From Hyperoodon ampullatus (taxonomy: Eukaryota; Chordata; Mammalia; Artiodactyla; Ziphiidae), in contig OX457061.1 of assembly GCA_949752795.1 (NCBI GenBank), forward strand, positions 12,171,492-12,235,491: a stretch of DNA of 64,000 nucleotides. Direction: 5' to 3'. The position numbers and the translations under genes were made by a program. Under the pieces are notes generated by a model, which worked only from the letters and a program-made list of their open reading frames with translations, made no database searches and was not told where the DNA came from. Below are positions 46,001-63,476 of the stretch, in pieces. The stretch's first letter is position 1. Every line of letters begins with the position of its first letter.

Positions 46001-47606
46001 CTTGACGTGTCCGTGCCGCTCTGTGAGCCTCCTTGACTCTCCCCCCACTGGCTCCCTCGGCTGCGGCCCTGACGCCCAGGTCGTGATGATGGCCCACACG
46101 AGGCACGGTGTGGGGTTTAGTCAGGTTCCTGAAATACCTCTTCTCACCTGCCAGGCCGGCAGTGCTGGTGTTTGATGCGTCCCTTTCCCTGACCATGGCG
46201 GTGTCTCCTGCTCAGGCCAGCCCTGTGCGGTCAGGTGGGGTTCACACTGCACCCCTACTTCGCAGAGGGGACACTGAGTACCACTTGTCCCCTCGTTCAC
46301 TTACTGTGGTGGCTTCTCAGATAACAGGCATCCTCAAGGCTCCTGACCAGGGGCCTTACTTTCCGCATCTCCCGGGAATCAAGGGCGGCTCTGCGCGTCT
46401 TGTGAGCTGTCGCCAACCTCCACACGGACTTCCTTTCCCAGGCGCTTGAGGCGGCCAAGGGGATGCTTGGTCAAGGTGGGACTCCTCCTCTGCTTCTGTC
46501 CCTCTTGATGTCTTCTCATGAGTCATGAGCCACCTGCCTTGGGCAGGCTTCATTTACTTCAGCTCTTAGCAGTGTGGATCCTCTTTTCCCCAAACTATCT
46601 GTCAACTCAGGCCTCTGACTAGGGACCGTCTGGCCTGTGGTGCTGAACCTCGGGTCTAAGTGGCTGGCTGGGGCCCAGTCACACCTTCAGGAAGAGGCAG
46701 GTCTCCTGAGGGAGCCCTAATCAGGGCCAGGGCACTTCCAGGGACAGTGAGGCAGGAGGGCCAGGGAAGGGGCTGGCCTGGGGCCCGGCTCTGCCTGTTA
46801 AGCCCCACAGCGCAGGCACCCGGGTCTCCCTGCCGCGTAGGATTCCCGGAGAGCGGCCTCTGAGACTCTCACCCATTCCGAGCACAACTCACTGTCTGGG
46901 AAGGAGACAGGAGGCAGCCGGTCTAGACCTGAAGGCCTGAGCTGTTCAAGGAGGGGCCTCCCTCACAAAGGAGGAAGGGGCCCTGCTCAGTCGTAGCCCT
47001 TCCTTGGCCCCAGGATGGGGGATTCAGGAGGCAAGGAGAAGGCTGCGTGTAGTTGTGGGTAGAACACCTTGCCCGGTTTACTGCACAGTTACACACGTGA
47101 CATTGGACTCCTGGCTATAGATACAGCTTGCTCTCTCTCTGGTCTGGTGATGGCCAAGGTAGTTTTTAAGAAATCTATTTAAAATACCTATCTGTATCTA
47201 TTTACTGTGTTTTTTCTGAATACACAAGTGTACATAGTATAATTACAGTGCAGAGTCCCTGGCAATAACTTCATGTTGTGTATTATGTTAAAAAAAACAT
47301 TGGAGAATGCGACCACCCTGGATTGTCCTCCCTCTCTGGGGCCGTGATTACACGTAGGACTCCGAACTTTCAACCTGCGGCGTGGTTGAAGCAGCAGCCT
47401 GCACGTGTGGACTGTCACCAGTGCCTCGCCCAGAGACGCCTGGCCTTCACCCAAAGGGACTCTGCACCCCGACTCCCACAGGCAGCGCCCACACTGCGGC
47501 TCCTGCGCACTGACTGTGTTGGACTCTGCCGTAGACTGACCCTCTTGTCTGGCTGCTGCAGCTTGTCTGTAATGCCCCGACATGTTGCATTTTCCCCATT
47601 TGGATG

Positions 47607-47618
47607 AATAAAAATAAA
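47607..47618 (+). terminator. Tandem AATAAA poly(A) signals (candidate distal STRBP end)
   Basis: Two AATAAA hexamers sit back to back at 47607-47612 and 47613-47618, followed by cttctgtcttc and a T/G-bearing stretch with ctgttctgtgc. This looks like a working + strand 3' end about 3.2 kb from the RABGAP1 3' end. Which transcript uses it cannot be read from the sequence. Confidence 0.5.
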
Positions 47619-48564
47619 AGCTTCTGTCTTCAACAGCAATGGGCTGCACTGTTCTGTGCAGGACGGACTGACTCTGGCTTTGACTGATGAAAGGGTCAAG
47701 TGCACAACCACTTTCCTGGCCCTGACTCTCCAGCTCAGCACATGTGGAAGGATCTTCCCTTCGTGCAGAGGGCCAGGCCTCGTTCCTATTCCTGTTTGCG
47801 GTCCTTGAAACGCTGCCTCTCTGCTAATGGTGCCAAATGTTTACTCAACCTGAACCTTTGACCTGGGCCCCTGGTGCAGCGAGTGGTGTGAGTGCCGCCG
47901 CCTCAGCTCAGCTCAGCGTTCACCGGGTGCCCCTCACACACCTGCCTCCCTCTTGATCCTGACCCCTGTCCCCAGAGTTGGCAGATATTACACATCGGGA
48001 CACTAAGGCTCAAAGATAAAGGGATTTGCTCGAGGGAGCAGGACTTCTGAATGGCAGCAGCAATTTGAAAACAAAGCCAAAAGCTCTTCCTACTGCTCTC
48101 CCTGTGAGGTTCCTGCAGTCGACCTACCCCAGTAACTCCAAGACTATACAGTAAGGTCTCTGCCCACCCCAGGAAGAAGGACAAAGGCGGCCCAGGCAGG
48201 GGGTCTTGGAGGGAGCCAGGCCGGGCCTGTCGCTGCCCTCCAGGTATGGACGAAGGCACTGGGTGTGTTGTAACTCAGGGCCGCCTTCACCCTGCACGCC
48301 GTCCCCTGGGCTTTACAACCACAGCGCACTGATGGAAGGAAGAGCTGGCCAGGCCGGCCCGCTGCTGCTTCCTCCCAGGGGCCCCACTCCCACCCTCTGG
48401 CCCATGACTGGCACAGGGAACAGCCAGATGAGTTGAAAACGGGGTGTGGAGGGACGAGCGTTGTTCTCCTTGCTTTGGGGCCCCGGAAGAGAAGGTGGAG
48501 GTGGTGGTACCTGGTACAAAGCATTGACATCCCAGATCTCGTCATCACGGGCCTTTCACCTTCA

Positions 48565-49000
48565 CTTTCAAATCTGGGGATAACGTCACTGAACTCACAG
48601 GGGTGTTGCGACAACTGGGGGGAGAACACAGGGGAAGGGTCAGGAGCTAAACAGTAGCTCAGCAACCCGTGTGAGACCGAGATGGGCACCGAAGCCACGG
48701 CACACACAGAACTTGGGAGGGTGAAGTGACCTATCCACGTGATGTGAGCGTCCAAGGTCACAGCCTGGCCTTGAACTCGGTTTTTGGTCCAGGTACGCTG
48801 CTTGTAGTGAAGTGCTGTGAGTTTACACCTACCTACTGCCCACGTGGTCATCTTAAAGCAGCTGCCCTGCTGGTCACTGGAAGTTAGTTAGAGATGGGGA
48901 TTAACGTCCTAGCCGTGTGGTCTGGGCCAGGAACCGCTCTATGGGCCCGATTTCTTTGCCTATAAAAGTGGGGGAAGGGCAGGGAAACGGAGTGCTCGGT
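48565..49000. repeat. Cluster of MIR fragments in both orientations
   Basis: A sense fragment near 48.57-48.65 kb ('ggataacgtcactgaactcacaggggtgttgcgac'), an antisense one near 48.69-48.79 kb ('gtccaaggtcacagcctggccttgaactcgg') and a sense one near 48.89-48.98 kb ('cctagccgtgtggtctgggcc'). Confidence 0.6.
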
Positions 49001-49476
49001 CCTCTTGTTCTGGGAGTGAGCACCTCAGCCGTTCTGAGCTCCCTTGTCTCATCAGCCCCCAAATGAAGCTTAGAAGATCTGCATCCCAGGGTCAGAATCA
49101 GGCATCCCTCTGAGCAAGTGAAGCACTACAGACAGCCTTTTAAACACCCATCAGCCAGATGAAGAAACAGGCTCTGAGAGGCCAAATGACTCTCCCGTCA
49201 CCTACCTACTCCCCCTGCAGAGATGTCTTGGTTTTCACCACTGCTGGGTCAGTTCGGAGCTGAGAGTGGTGTTCTGGACTAAGTTTTAGCTCCCATGGAG
49301 TTTTCTTTCCTTCACTCCTCTAGTGGCTCACTCCTGCCCCTGGGACTTGGGGTTCAGAACAGACAGGGCGGCAGATGCCTCTTGCCTTTCATTCTGAGCT
49401 GCCTCCTTCCCCCTGAGAGATCATAACCAGCCCCTGCAGATCCGCTCAGGTTCAACAGGGCCTGCTAGATGGTCTA

Positions 49477-49512
49477 CTCAGCCTGTCACGTAGAAACACG
49501 TGACAGGCTGAG
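49477..49512. repeat. Perfect 15-bp inverted repeat with 6-nt loop
   Basis: Arms ctcagcctgtcacgt (49477-49491) and acgtgacaggctgag (49498-49512) around agaaac. The right arm with the last loop base contains CACGTG at 49497-49502, an E-box core. Confidence 0.95.
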
Positions 49513-50469
49513 CAGGCTTCTTGAAATCTACACTCACCTGCTTCTGCTTCCCACCCTCCCCCCTCTCAGCCCACTTGGGTCTGGGCCCTCCGCTGCACCC
49601 CACCCACCTCTGCTTTACTTCCTTCCTGAGCACCAGCAGATTCCCAGTCACCAAGCCCATGAGCCTTCGTCCAGTCCCGCCCTCACCCGAGGCGGAGCTT
49701 GCTCGTTCTCTCCGGATGTCCCGGAGTCACTTTAGGCCCGTGTGCCAAGGCTGACTGGCTGTGGGCGCCTTTCTCCTGGCAGGGCACAGCTGCTGGGATG
49801 AGGATTTCTGCAGAGTCCCTACACTCCGGAACACTGGGACCCTGGGGACTGGAAAAGCCTGGAGCAGGCTGGCCCGTCTGGACTCTGGCCCTTTTTGGCC
49901 AGGAATGTGGATCCCAGAAATATGCCTTCTAGTCTGTGAGCGGCAAAGGGATCCCAACTGTGCTCCGGAGTCCCTGTCCTGGCCTCTGCAGAGCATCTGT
50001 CGCGGCCGGGCCCCTTGCCAGGCACCTGCCCTGCCTCAGTTCAGCGGAGAGAAGATGGGGCAGGGCTCACTCACCACCTTCCCTTCTTCATGGCCTGCAT
50101 CTCAGCCCGCTTCCATCCAAAGGCTGGGTGTAGGGGGTCCTGGAGGGCAGGTCAAGCAAGGAGGGGACCGTCGGGTTGGGGAATCAACTGCTCTTCTTCC
50201 TGCTGCAGAGAAGGGGGTGAGGTGGTAAAGGACGGCCGAGGGTCTGGGAGCCTCGTCCCTACGGTGCTGCGGTGCGGGAAGACCAGCAGGGAACAGAAAG
50301 GAGCTTTCGGAGAGAGGTACCTGCTGGCCATGCCACCACTTCCCCTGAAAGTTCCAGCAGAGCGTAACTGGACCTCGGGTACTCGGACTGCCTTTCTGCT
50401 CTTCAGCTATTTCCCCTGCACATTCACAGTTTGGGCCTGCAATTCCCCCTCCCATCTCTGCCTGGTGAG

Positions 50470-50660
50470 ATGCTTTTGTCTTTCAAGGTCTTACCATACC
50501 CTTACCTCCTGTAAGACTTCCCTAACACCGAAATACACAGGTCATGTCTCACTTTATTTCTCCAAGACAGGCGATGCTCACGATGAAGGCACAGGCCTCC
50601 CAGGCGACAAAGCCTGTGTCTTCTCTCACCCCACGGGCCTGGAGCACATTAGCTGCTCGT
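50470..50660 (+). mobile_element. L2 LINE 3'-end fragment
   Basis: 'taagacttccctaacaccgaaata', 'ttatttctccaagacaggcgat' and 'tggagcacattagctgctcgttaa' resemble the L2 3' end. Lies just beyond the RABGAP1 3' end. Confidence 0.45.
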
Positions 50661-50799
50661 TAAGTGTCTGAATGGATGTACGGGGAGGCGCTGCCCAATG
50701 CTCACGTACACCTATTTGTCAGCCCAGAGGGTGGTCTCCTCTGACTGCCCGTGGGAGGGAGGCAAGAGCACATCATGATAAAACGGGTTGTTACAAAGC

Positions 50800-52428
50800 A
50801 ATGCTGTTTGTACCAAAATATTTAATGAATATGCCGTTAAAATAAAGCCAACAAAAGAAATAGTAATACAATTTTACTGGTTTATATTTCAATTCATAAA
50901 GTTGACACACTGAAACTACCCTAGCACAATGTCCACGCACCTAGTTTTAGATGGGCTTACAGCTGTTTTGGTAACTGAACAAGAAAGACACAGAAAGCGG
51001 TGGAGGGGATGGTTTGGGGGTCAGGGGTTGCCGCTTGTTACCTCCCTGATCACAGATGACCTCAGCAAGCGTTAATACAGCCAACAGGAAAAGAGATACA
51101 AAACAACCCAGGTGTCTTTATGTACAAACCAGTGCCTCTTGTAACCAGCGACCTCCACACTGCACGCAGAGAAAACGACAAAGTCATCTGCGAGACAGCC
51201 TGTCAGCATATCACTATATAAATTAAAAGTCTAAAGTTATTTTGTTTAAAAAAAGGTGCTAAAACCTCTATTCCATAGTTCTGAAGCAAGAACTTGCAGC
51301 CCATCTGAACAGCGAGGTTTGCACCCAGCCTCACTCCGGGGAGGGCCCAGGCAGGCAGGGACACAGGCCAGCATGACGGGGGCCTCTTGGCATGTGTGTC
51401 CTGTACATCCTCACATTTACACACACACATACACACACGCACACACCTCAGAGTCTTTCTCACTTGTACAAGCTGTTGTGCAAAAACACTAGAACCTTGA
51501 AGTGAGGGCTCTTCACAGCTCTCGCGACAGCAGGGTGGAGAGCAGAGCCCGACAAACCTTGAGTGAAATTAAGTGCCCAAAATAACCACATAATTAAGTT
51601 GTGCACATCAGTCCTAGTCTGGGATTTAAACACTGTCAATTGGGTGCACTGGGAAAAGATATTTATATATACACACACACACACGACACATTAAGCAAAA
51701 TAAGATTTGTCCACGTTATGATTAATCCAGTCTCGACAGTCGGTCAAGTCACCCACCCCAGCACTGCGGAGTCATTTGGCAGCTAACACTAAAAACAACA
51801 GGAACTATGAGAGTTGCATAGAATTGATCAGAAACATGTGAATAATGCCAAACCAAAAACCTGTGCATCGTAGAGTTAGTTTAACAAAACTAGGTGGCTT
51901 CACCTACAACCATGAAACCCTCCTATTTAAAACAAAGTGCTTCTCCATGTCTACCTGGAGGACCCTCTGCTGGCACTGGAGCAGATAATTATTTGAGCTA
52001 CCGATCCCCTGCCCCCCCCCCCCCAATATATAATAATACGTGTATTTTTAAAAAAAAGATTAAAGGTTTAGAAAAAAACCAAAGGCCTGAAGGATCCCCA
52101 GACTCTGATAATGTCACTCAGCCGCCGGGCTGGGTGAGGAGCTGACCTAACCGGGAAGAGGCCCGGAGGTCATACGGAGGAGTGACTTTCTGGAACGTCC
52201 AGGGTGGCAGGCCAGCCGGCAGGCCTGTTAGTATCAGGAGTGAGGAGGGCCTTACCGCACGGGCTGCCTGCTTCATGAGCTCTGGTCCAACAACCTACCC
52301 ACATGCTTCTATGGATCTGACTTAGGTACATTCTGGTCCTGGGACATGTCACAGAATCACACATCTGGCCAAAGAAGGCAACAAAAGGTGTCATGTTTTC
52401 TGAAGGTGTCTGGAGGCAGCAGCTGCTC
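50800..52428 (-). other. RABGAP1: RABGAP1 3' UTR
   Basis: About 1.6 kb of non-coding sequence between the TGA and a variant poly(A) signal at 50826-50821. It contains two short TG/CA tracts (around 51419-51447 and 51669-51682) and a 13-C run at 52012-52024 on the + strand. The 3' end is an estimate, about 20 nt past the signal. Confidence 0.6.
50821..50826 (-). terminator. RABGAP1 poly(A) signal (ATTAAA variant)
   Basis: On the - strand the sequence is cattaaatattttggtac; ATTAAA is the commonest variant hexamer. I saw no canonical AATAAA on this strand between 50.83 and 52.43 kb. Confidence 0.5.
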
Positions 52429-58082
<5,654 letters not shown>

Positions 58083-58264
58083 TTAAGAGGTGCTGTTACA
58101 GAACAAGAAGTGAGAACTGAAAGGCATCTGAATTACCCAGAACAATCCAATTTTAAGATGATGAGGAAACTGTGATCCAGAGAGGGGATGTGATATGCCC
58201 AAGGTCACGCTGAGACTACACTCATGCACAAGTGTCCGGCCCGGTCTCCTGCCCAGAGGCAGTG

Positions 58265-58455
58265 CGGGGCAGTAGCTGGGAGCTCGCCTTTGTCAGACAG
58301 CCTGGTCTTGACTCCCATCGCTCCCTGTATGCCACTTGGACAAGTCCTTGAGAACCTCTCTGATCTTCATCTGAGAGACAAGGCATGGAATGGACTCAGC
58401 ACGGTGCCTAGCATATAGTAAATGCTCAATAAAAGGTAGGTGTCATTATCATTAA
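58265..58455 (+). repeat. MIR SINE fragment
   Basis: 'gtatgccacttggacaagtccttgagaacctctctg' and 'gtgcctagcatatagtaaatgctcaataaa' follow the MIR consensus order. Confidence 0.75.
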
Positions 58456-61400
58456 CAGTAATAATAAATTCTGGTTTTCTTCTTCCAAACTCTCAGTATT
58501 CGCTCTGCTTCATCAAATAAGTTCTGCATTTTGCTCTCACTGTCACCTGACAAAGGAAGGCACCCCTTCCCTAGCACTCTCCTTTTATTATCTGAAATGG
58601 CCATCTTCCACCCCAGTTTTTTTCTAAAGCATGCAAAGGTCTGGTGGGCAGATCTTTGGGTCCAAGTGAAAATGATACACCTGAACCTGACAAATACAGT
58701 CCCTGACACTGGAGAGTCCAAGGATAACACTGAAGAATGAGAGACTGTCGCATGTCAGAAGGCAGTCAAGGAAAGGAGGTGGAAGCTCCTAGTTACAGAG
58801 CGCTAGATATAGAGGGTCTTTGCCAGCTCCTTATATCCAACCTCCTTTGACAATGGATGGTGGTTTCCCTGAAATTAAAGAGCATTTCTGATGTCACCTA
58901 GCTAAAGTAGTATAGCTGAGCCCCTCTGCTTTCTACTACACCACATCTTCTGACGTACTTTCTTTGCGAGGCATAGGTTCCAGGGGGCTGGGGCCTTAAA
59001 TGGAGAACTGAGAATGGCACGATATGCAACTCAAAAGGCCAATAGTTACTGGCAAACTGCATATGCGTGCAATTAAATGGGGTCCTGGAGTTAAGCCGTG
59101 TCCTTTCTGGTGAGTGGCTTATAATCACCTCTAGTTCAAACCCCAGTAGCAATCAAAATGGAAATAAGAATCAGACAAAAGAGGAAATAACAAAGAAGAA
59201 GAAGAAAGTCCTGTCAAAGGTTCTGTTCTACTTTAATCAACAGAACATCCTGTCGCTTCTCCCTTCTCTCCCCTGGACCCAGCTCACACCTTCTGAACAG
59301 TACTTTGGAACCTGCAGCACATACTTATATTCTCTCAGTTACTCACCATCACTCCCATGGTAGATAAGACTGATTCTAAGAAGTACGGGACAGCCAGGTC
59401 ATGAACTCAAGAGTCTTCCTTGCCCATCCTGACTCCCCAGTTTAGAAAAAATTTAGATGGGGAAGTGACTTCCCCAAGCTTGCACAATGCATGTAGCAGA
59501 GCTGGAATCCGAAACCAGGTCTCTCAACATTAAGCCCAGCATTTGTGCCATCACTCCAAGAGCTGACTCTCAAGGCTGTGTCAATAGGAAGGTGCACACA
59601 GGCCACTGGACTGACCAACCAGGGTCCTCTTATGGCACCACACTTGCTGCACAGTCATTCTACTTACATAAGCACATAAGGAGAGAACATCTGGTGATAA
59701 ACACAAATCCAGACTTCCGCTTCTGGTCATGAAGGACTAACCAGGACCAGATTTACGCTCCCACTGTAAACAAAACACTGGACGAAATTCATAAAACTAC
59801 TGTTTGCTGACACTAAAAACAAATGCAGAATTGTGGTTCCTGGGAGAAAGGAAACAAGCAAGGTCCTACTACCATTCTGGCTTTCTGCCTAGAGGCACTT
59901 CTGGACCAAGGAGCAGGGTGAGGGGTTCCAAACAGAGCATATGCCTCAAAGGGTGGAGGCAGAGGTCGGGGGTCAGAGATGCTGAGGTGGCTGGAACCTG
60001 TGGGGTAGAGCTCTGGAGATCCGAGTCCTCCAGAACTGCAGATAAGGCAGTAAAGGAGATAAAATGAAATCATGAAAATACCCAATTAAACCAAAGAAGG
60101 CAGAAAAGGGGAAAAAAGAAAGAAAAAGCAAATACAACAAATGGAGAACAAACAGCAAGGTGGTAGAGTTCAATATACCATATAAATAATTACATTAAAT
60201 GTAACTGGTCTAAACATTCCAATTAAAAGGAGATTATCAGACTAAATTTCAAAAAGCAAGATCCAACTATATGCTGGCTACAAAACCCCATTTTAAATAT
60301 AAAGACACAGATATGTTAAAAGTAAAAGTATGGAAAAGGATACACCATGAAATACCATGAAAGTCAGAATGGCTATATTAACATCAGACGAAGTAGATCT
60401 CAGAACAAAGAGTATTAACCAGGGACAAAGAGGGACATTTCATAACAATAAAAGAGTCACTCCATTAAGAAGGCAGTAAATCTGAAATGCATTCATAAAT
60501 TCAAATTACAGGAAACAAAAACTGACATAACTAAAAGGAGAAATAGATAAGTGCACAGAGTTACAGATTTCCTCACTGTTCTCTCAGTAAGTGATAGAAC
60601 AAATAAAGAGAAAGGCAGTAAATCCGTGAAAGTCAATCAACTTGACAGAAGTGACATGACAGAACACCCCACCGACAACAAGAGGACACATACTCTCCAA
60701 GAGCATGTGGCACATTCACCCATCAGACAATGTGGAAGGCCCTAGAATAAGCATAAGTATGTTTTAAAAGCACTAAAATCAGAAAAAATATGTACCCTGA
60801 TGACAACTGAATTAAATTAGAAATCAACAACAGAAAAATTTCGGGGACAAATCCCTAATAGTTAAAAATTAAACAACACACTACTAATTAACTCAGAGAT
60901 CAAAGAAGCAATCGCAAGAAGTGAATGAAAATAAAAACACGACACATCAGAATGTGTGAGATGTAGCTGAAATAGTGCTTCAGGGAGATTTATAACTTTA
61001 AATGTTTATTTTAGAAAAGACGAAAGGTCCAAATCAATGACTAAGCTTCTTCTTTAAGTAGCTAGAAAAAGAGCAAATTAAACCAAAAGAAAAGTAGGAG
61101 GAGATAATAAAAAGCAGAAATCAATAAAAGAAAAAGAAAAAACAATCAACAAAACCAAAAGCTTGGTTTTAAAGAGATCAACACAATTGATAAACTTCTA
61201 GTTAGTAGACTGATTAAGGAAAAAAGGGAAAAGACACAAATTACCCATATCAGTAATGAAAGAGAGAAGACTTCAACAGATCCATCCTATAAACATTAAA
61301 AGAATAAGGGAATATCAACGACTTTGTGCCTATATATTTGACAACTAAGATGAAATGGATAAATCACTTGAAAGGCACAAAGTATAAAAATGTACACATG

Positions 61401-61459
61401 AAGAGCTATAAAATTTGAATAGCTCCATATCTGAAATCATAATTAAATAATTTCCTGCT

Positions 61460-61743
61460 GGATTTCCCTGGTGGCGCAGTGGTTAAGAATCCACCTGCCA
61501 ATGCAGGGGACACAGCTTCAATCCGTGGTCTGGGAAGATCCCATATGCTGCGGAGCAACTAAGCCCGTGCGCCACAACTACTGAAGCCCGTGCCTAGAGC
61601 CCGTGCTCCGCAACAAGAGAAGCCACCGTAATAAGAAGCCTGTGCACCGCAATGAAGAGTAGCCCCCGCTCGCCACAACTAGAGAAAGCCTGTGCACAGC
61701 AACGAAGACCCACGCAGCAAGAAAAAAAAAAAAAAATTTTTTT
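61460..61743 (+). mobile_element. CHR-type SINE nested in L1
   Basis: Head gatttccctggtggcgcag, long-form body missing the middle ctctagagccc repeat, and an A-tail running straight into T-rich host sequence. Probable duplication tttcctgct/tttcttgct (61451-61459 and 61744-61752). Confidence 0.88.
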
Positions 61744-62498
61744 TTTCTTGCTAAGAAAACTCCAGGCCCACGTGGTTTCACTAGGGAATTAAATTAAAGA
61801 TTTAATCAAGGAACAATCCCACAAAAAGTCGTTAAAAAACAGGAGGGAACAATTCCCAGTTCATTTTAGAAGGCTAGCATTCCCCTGATATCAAAACCAG
61901 ACAAAAACATTAAAGAAACTCCAGACAAATATCCCTTAGCAACACAAAAATCTTTAATACAAATAAAAATCTTAAAAAAAAAAAAGAAACCCCACGTTTC
62001 CTAGGAATGCAATGTTTGTGTACACTGAAAAATCAGTTTGTCTACACTTCACTGTACTAACAGAATTAGGAAAAATAGCAAATAATCACCTCAACAGATG
62101 CAGGAAGAGCATCTGATCAAATTCAACACCCATTCATGACAACTCTCAGCAAACAGGAAGAAAGGAGAACTTCCTCAACCTGATCTATGGAAAACCTACA
62201 GCTAACATCTGGAACAAGGTGATGAGGTCCACTCTCACCATCCAATATTGTTCCAAAGGTCCCAGTCAGTGCAGGAAGGCAAGGGAAAAAAGACAGAATG
62301 ACTTGAAAAGAAGTAAAACTGTCTTTATTCAGAGATGATATGATTGTGTATGTGGAAAATCCTAAAAAATAAACAAAAAAGCTACAAGAATAGTAAGTGA
62401 TTTAGCAAGGTCACAGGATACAAGGTCATGTAATCAACTGTATTTCTAGAGACTAGCAATAAATAATTGGAAAACGCAATTAAGAAAAAATTACCCTT

Positions 62499-62849
62499 GG
62501 GACTTCCCTGGTGGCACAGTGGTTAAGAATCTACCTGCCAATTCAAGGGACATGGGTTCGATCCCTGTTCTGGGAAGATCCCCACATGCCACGGAGCAAC
62601 TAAGCCCGTGTGCCACAACTACTGAGCCTGCGCTCTAGAGCCTGTGAGCCACAACTACTGGGCCCGCGTGCCACAACTACTGAAGCACATGCACCTAGAG
62701 CCCGTGATCCGCAACAATGAGAAGCCTGCACACTGCAGTGAAGAGTACCCCCCGCTCGCCACAACTAGAAGAAAGCCCACACACAGCAACGAAGACCCAA
62801 CGACACAGCCAAAACTAAATAAATTAAATAAATTTATTTTAAAAAAAGA
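62499..62849 (+). mobile_element. CHR-type SINE, long form, nested in L1
   Basis: Complete copy with two 'gccacaactactg' units and an A/T-rich tail. Perfect 17-bp target-site duplication aagaaaaaattaccctt at 62482-62498 and 62850-62866. Confidence 0.93.
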
Positions 62850-63277
62850 AAGAAAAAATTACCCTTAATAACAGATTAAAATATGTGCAAATCTTGTAAA
62901 CTGAAAACTAAGAAAACAATGCTGAAATTGAAAAAGACCTAAATAAATGAAAATTGTAACATATTCATGGATTGGAAGGTTCAATCACTGCTCAGATGTT
63001 AATACTCCCCAAGCTAATTTATAGATTCAATACAACCCCACTCAAAATCCCAGAAGGCTTTTAGTTCTAGAAGTTGACAAACTGATTCTAGTATTTATAT
63101 AGAAATGCAAATTACTTAAATAGCCAAATTATTTTTTAAAAAGAACAACGAAATTGGAGAACTCTCATGACCTGAGTAATTATGACAGTGTGGTACTGGC
63201 ATTAACGATAGACGTATACATCAATGGAGCAGATACAGAATCGAGGAGACCCATACATACAGGTCAATTGATTTTTT

Positions 63278-63476
63278 TTTTTTTTTTTTTTTTTTTTTGC
63301 GGTACGCGGGCCTCTCACTGTCATGGCCTCTCCCGTTGCAGAGCACAGGCTCCGGAAGCGCAGGCTCAGCGGCCATGGCTCACGGGCCCATGTGGGATCT
63401 TCCCGGACCGGGGCACGAACCCGTGTCCCCTGCATCGGCAGGCGGACTCTCAACCACTGTGCCACCAGGGAAGCCC
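63278..63476 (-). mobile_element. Young short-form CHR SINE, reverse orientation, nested in L1
   Basis: Starts with a T-run of more than 20, then gcggtacgcgggcctctcac. Flanked by a perfect 17-bp target-site duplication, aggtcaattgatttttt (63261-63277 and 63477-63493). Relative to the 57-kb copy it lacks a short internal block between gctcacgggccc and atgtgggatct. Confidence 0.93.

Larger units (their letters stand above)
32986..47640 (+). other. Possible extended STRBP 3' UTR / downstream region
   Basis: No exon of a known protein was recognised in these 14.6 kb. From 33.0 to about 39.5 kb the sequence is AT-rich and unusually poor in recognisable repeats. It includes a 21-T tract (34469-34489) and a short (AT)n/GATA tract near 36.7 kb. 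From about 39.8 kb it becomes GC-richer with MIR and antisense L2 fragments. A tandem AATAAA closes the region at 47.6 kb. In human, STRBP transcripts with a distal end shared with the lncRNA MIR600HG are annotated (recalled), so this may all be 3' UTR. Confidence 0.4.
47641..50799. other. Gap between convergent STRBP and RABGAP1 3' ends
   Basis: GC-richer intergenic sequence with several MIR fragments (about 47.98-49.26 kb), a perfect hairpin at 49477-49512 and an L2 3'-end fragment at about 50.47-50.66 kb. Long open frames here are on both strands, overlap repeats and resemble no known protein. Confidence 0.6.

Noticed and set aside
48144..48851. Longest open frame in the window (235 codons, - strand)
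   Set aside because: Lies in GC-rich sequence, overlaps several MIR fragments, has no recognisable domain and competes with frames on the + strand. Stop-poor composition explains it.
50015..50671. 218-codon + strand frame
   Set aside because: Its end runs through L2 3' sequence and the translation is low-complexity without known motifs; same GC-rich artefact.
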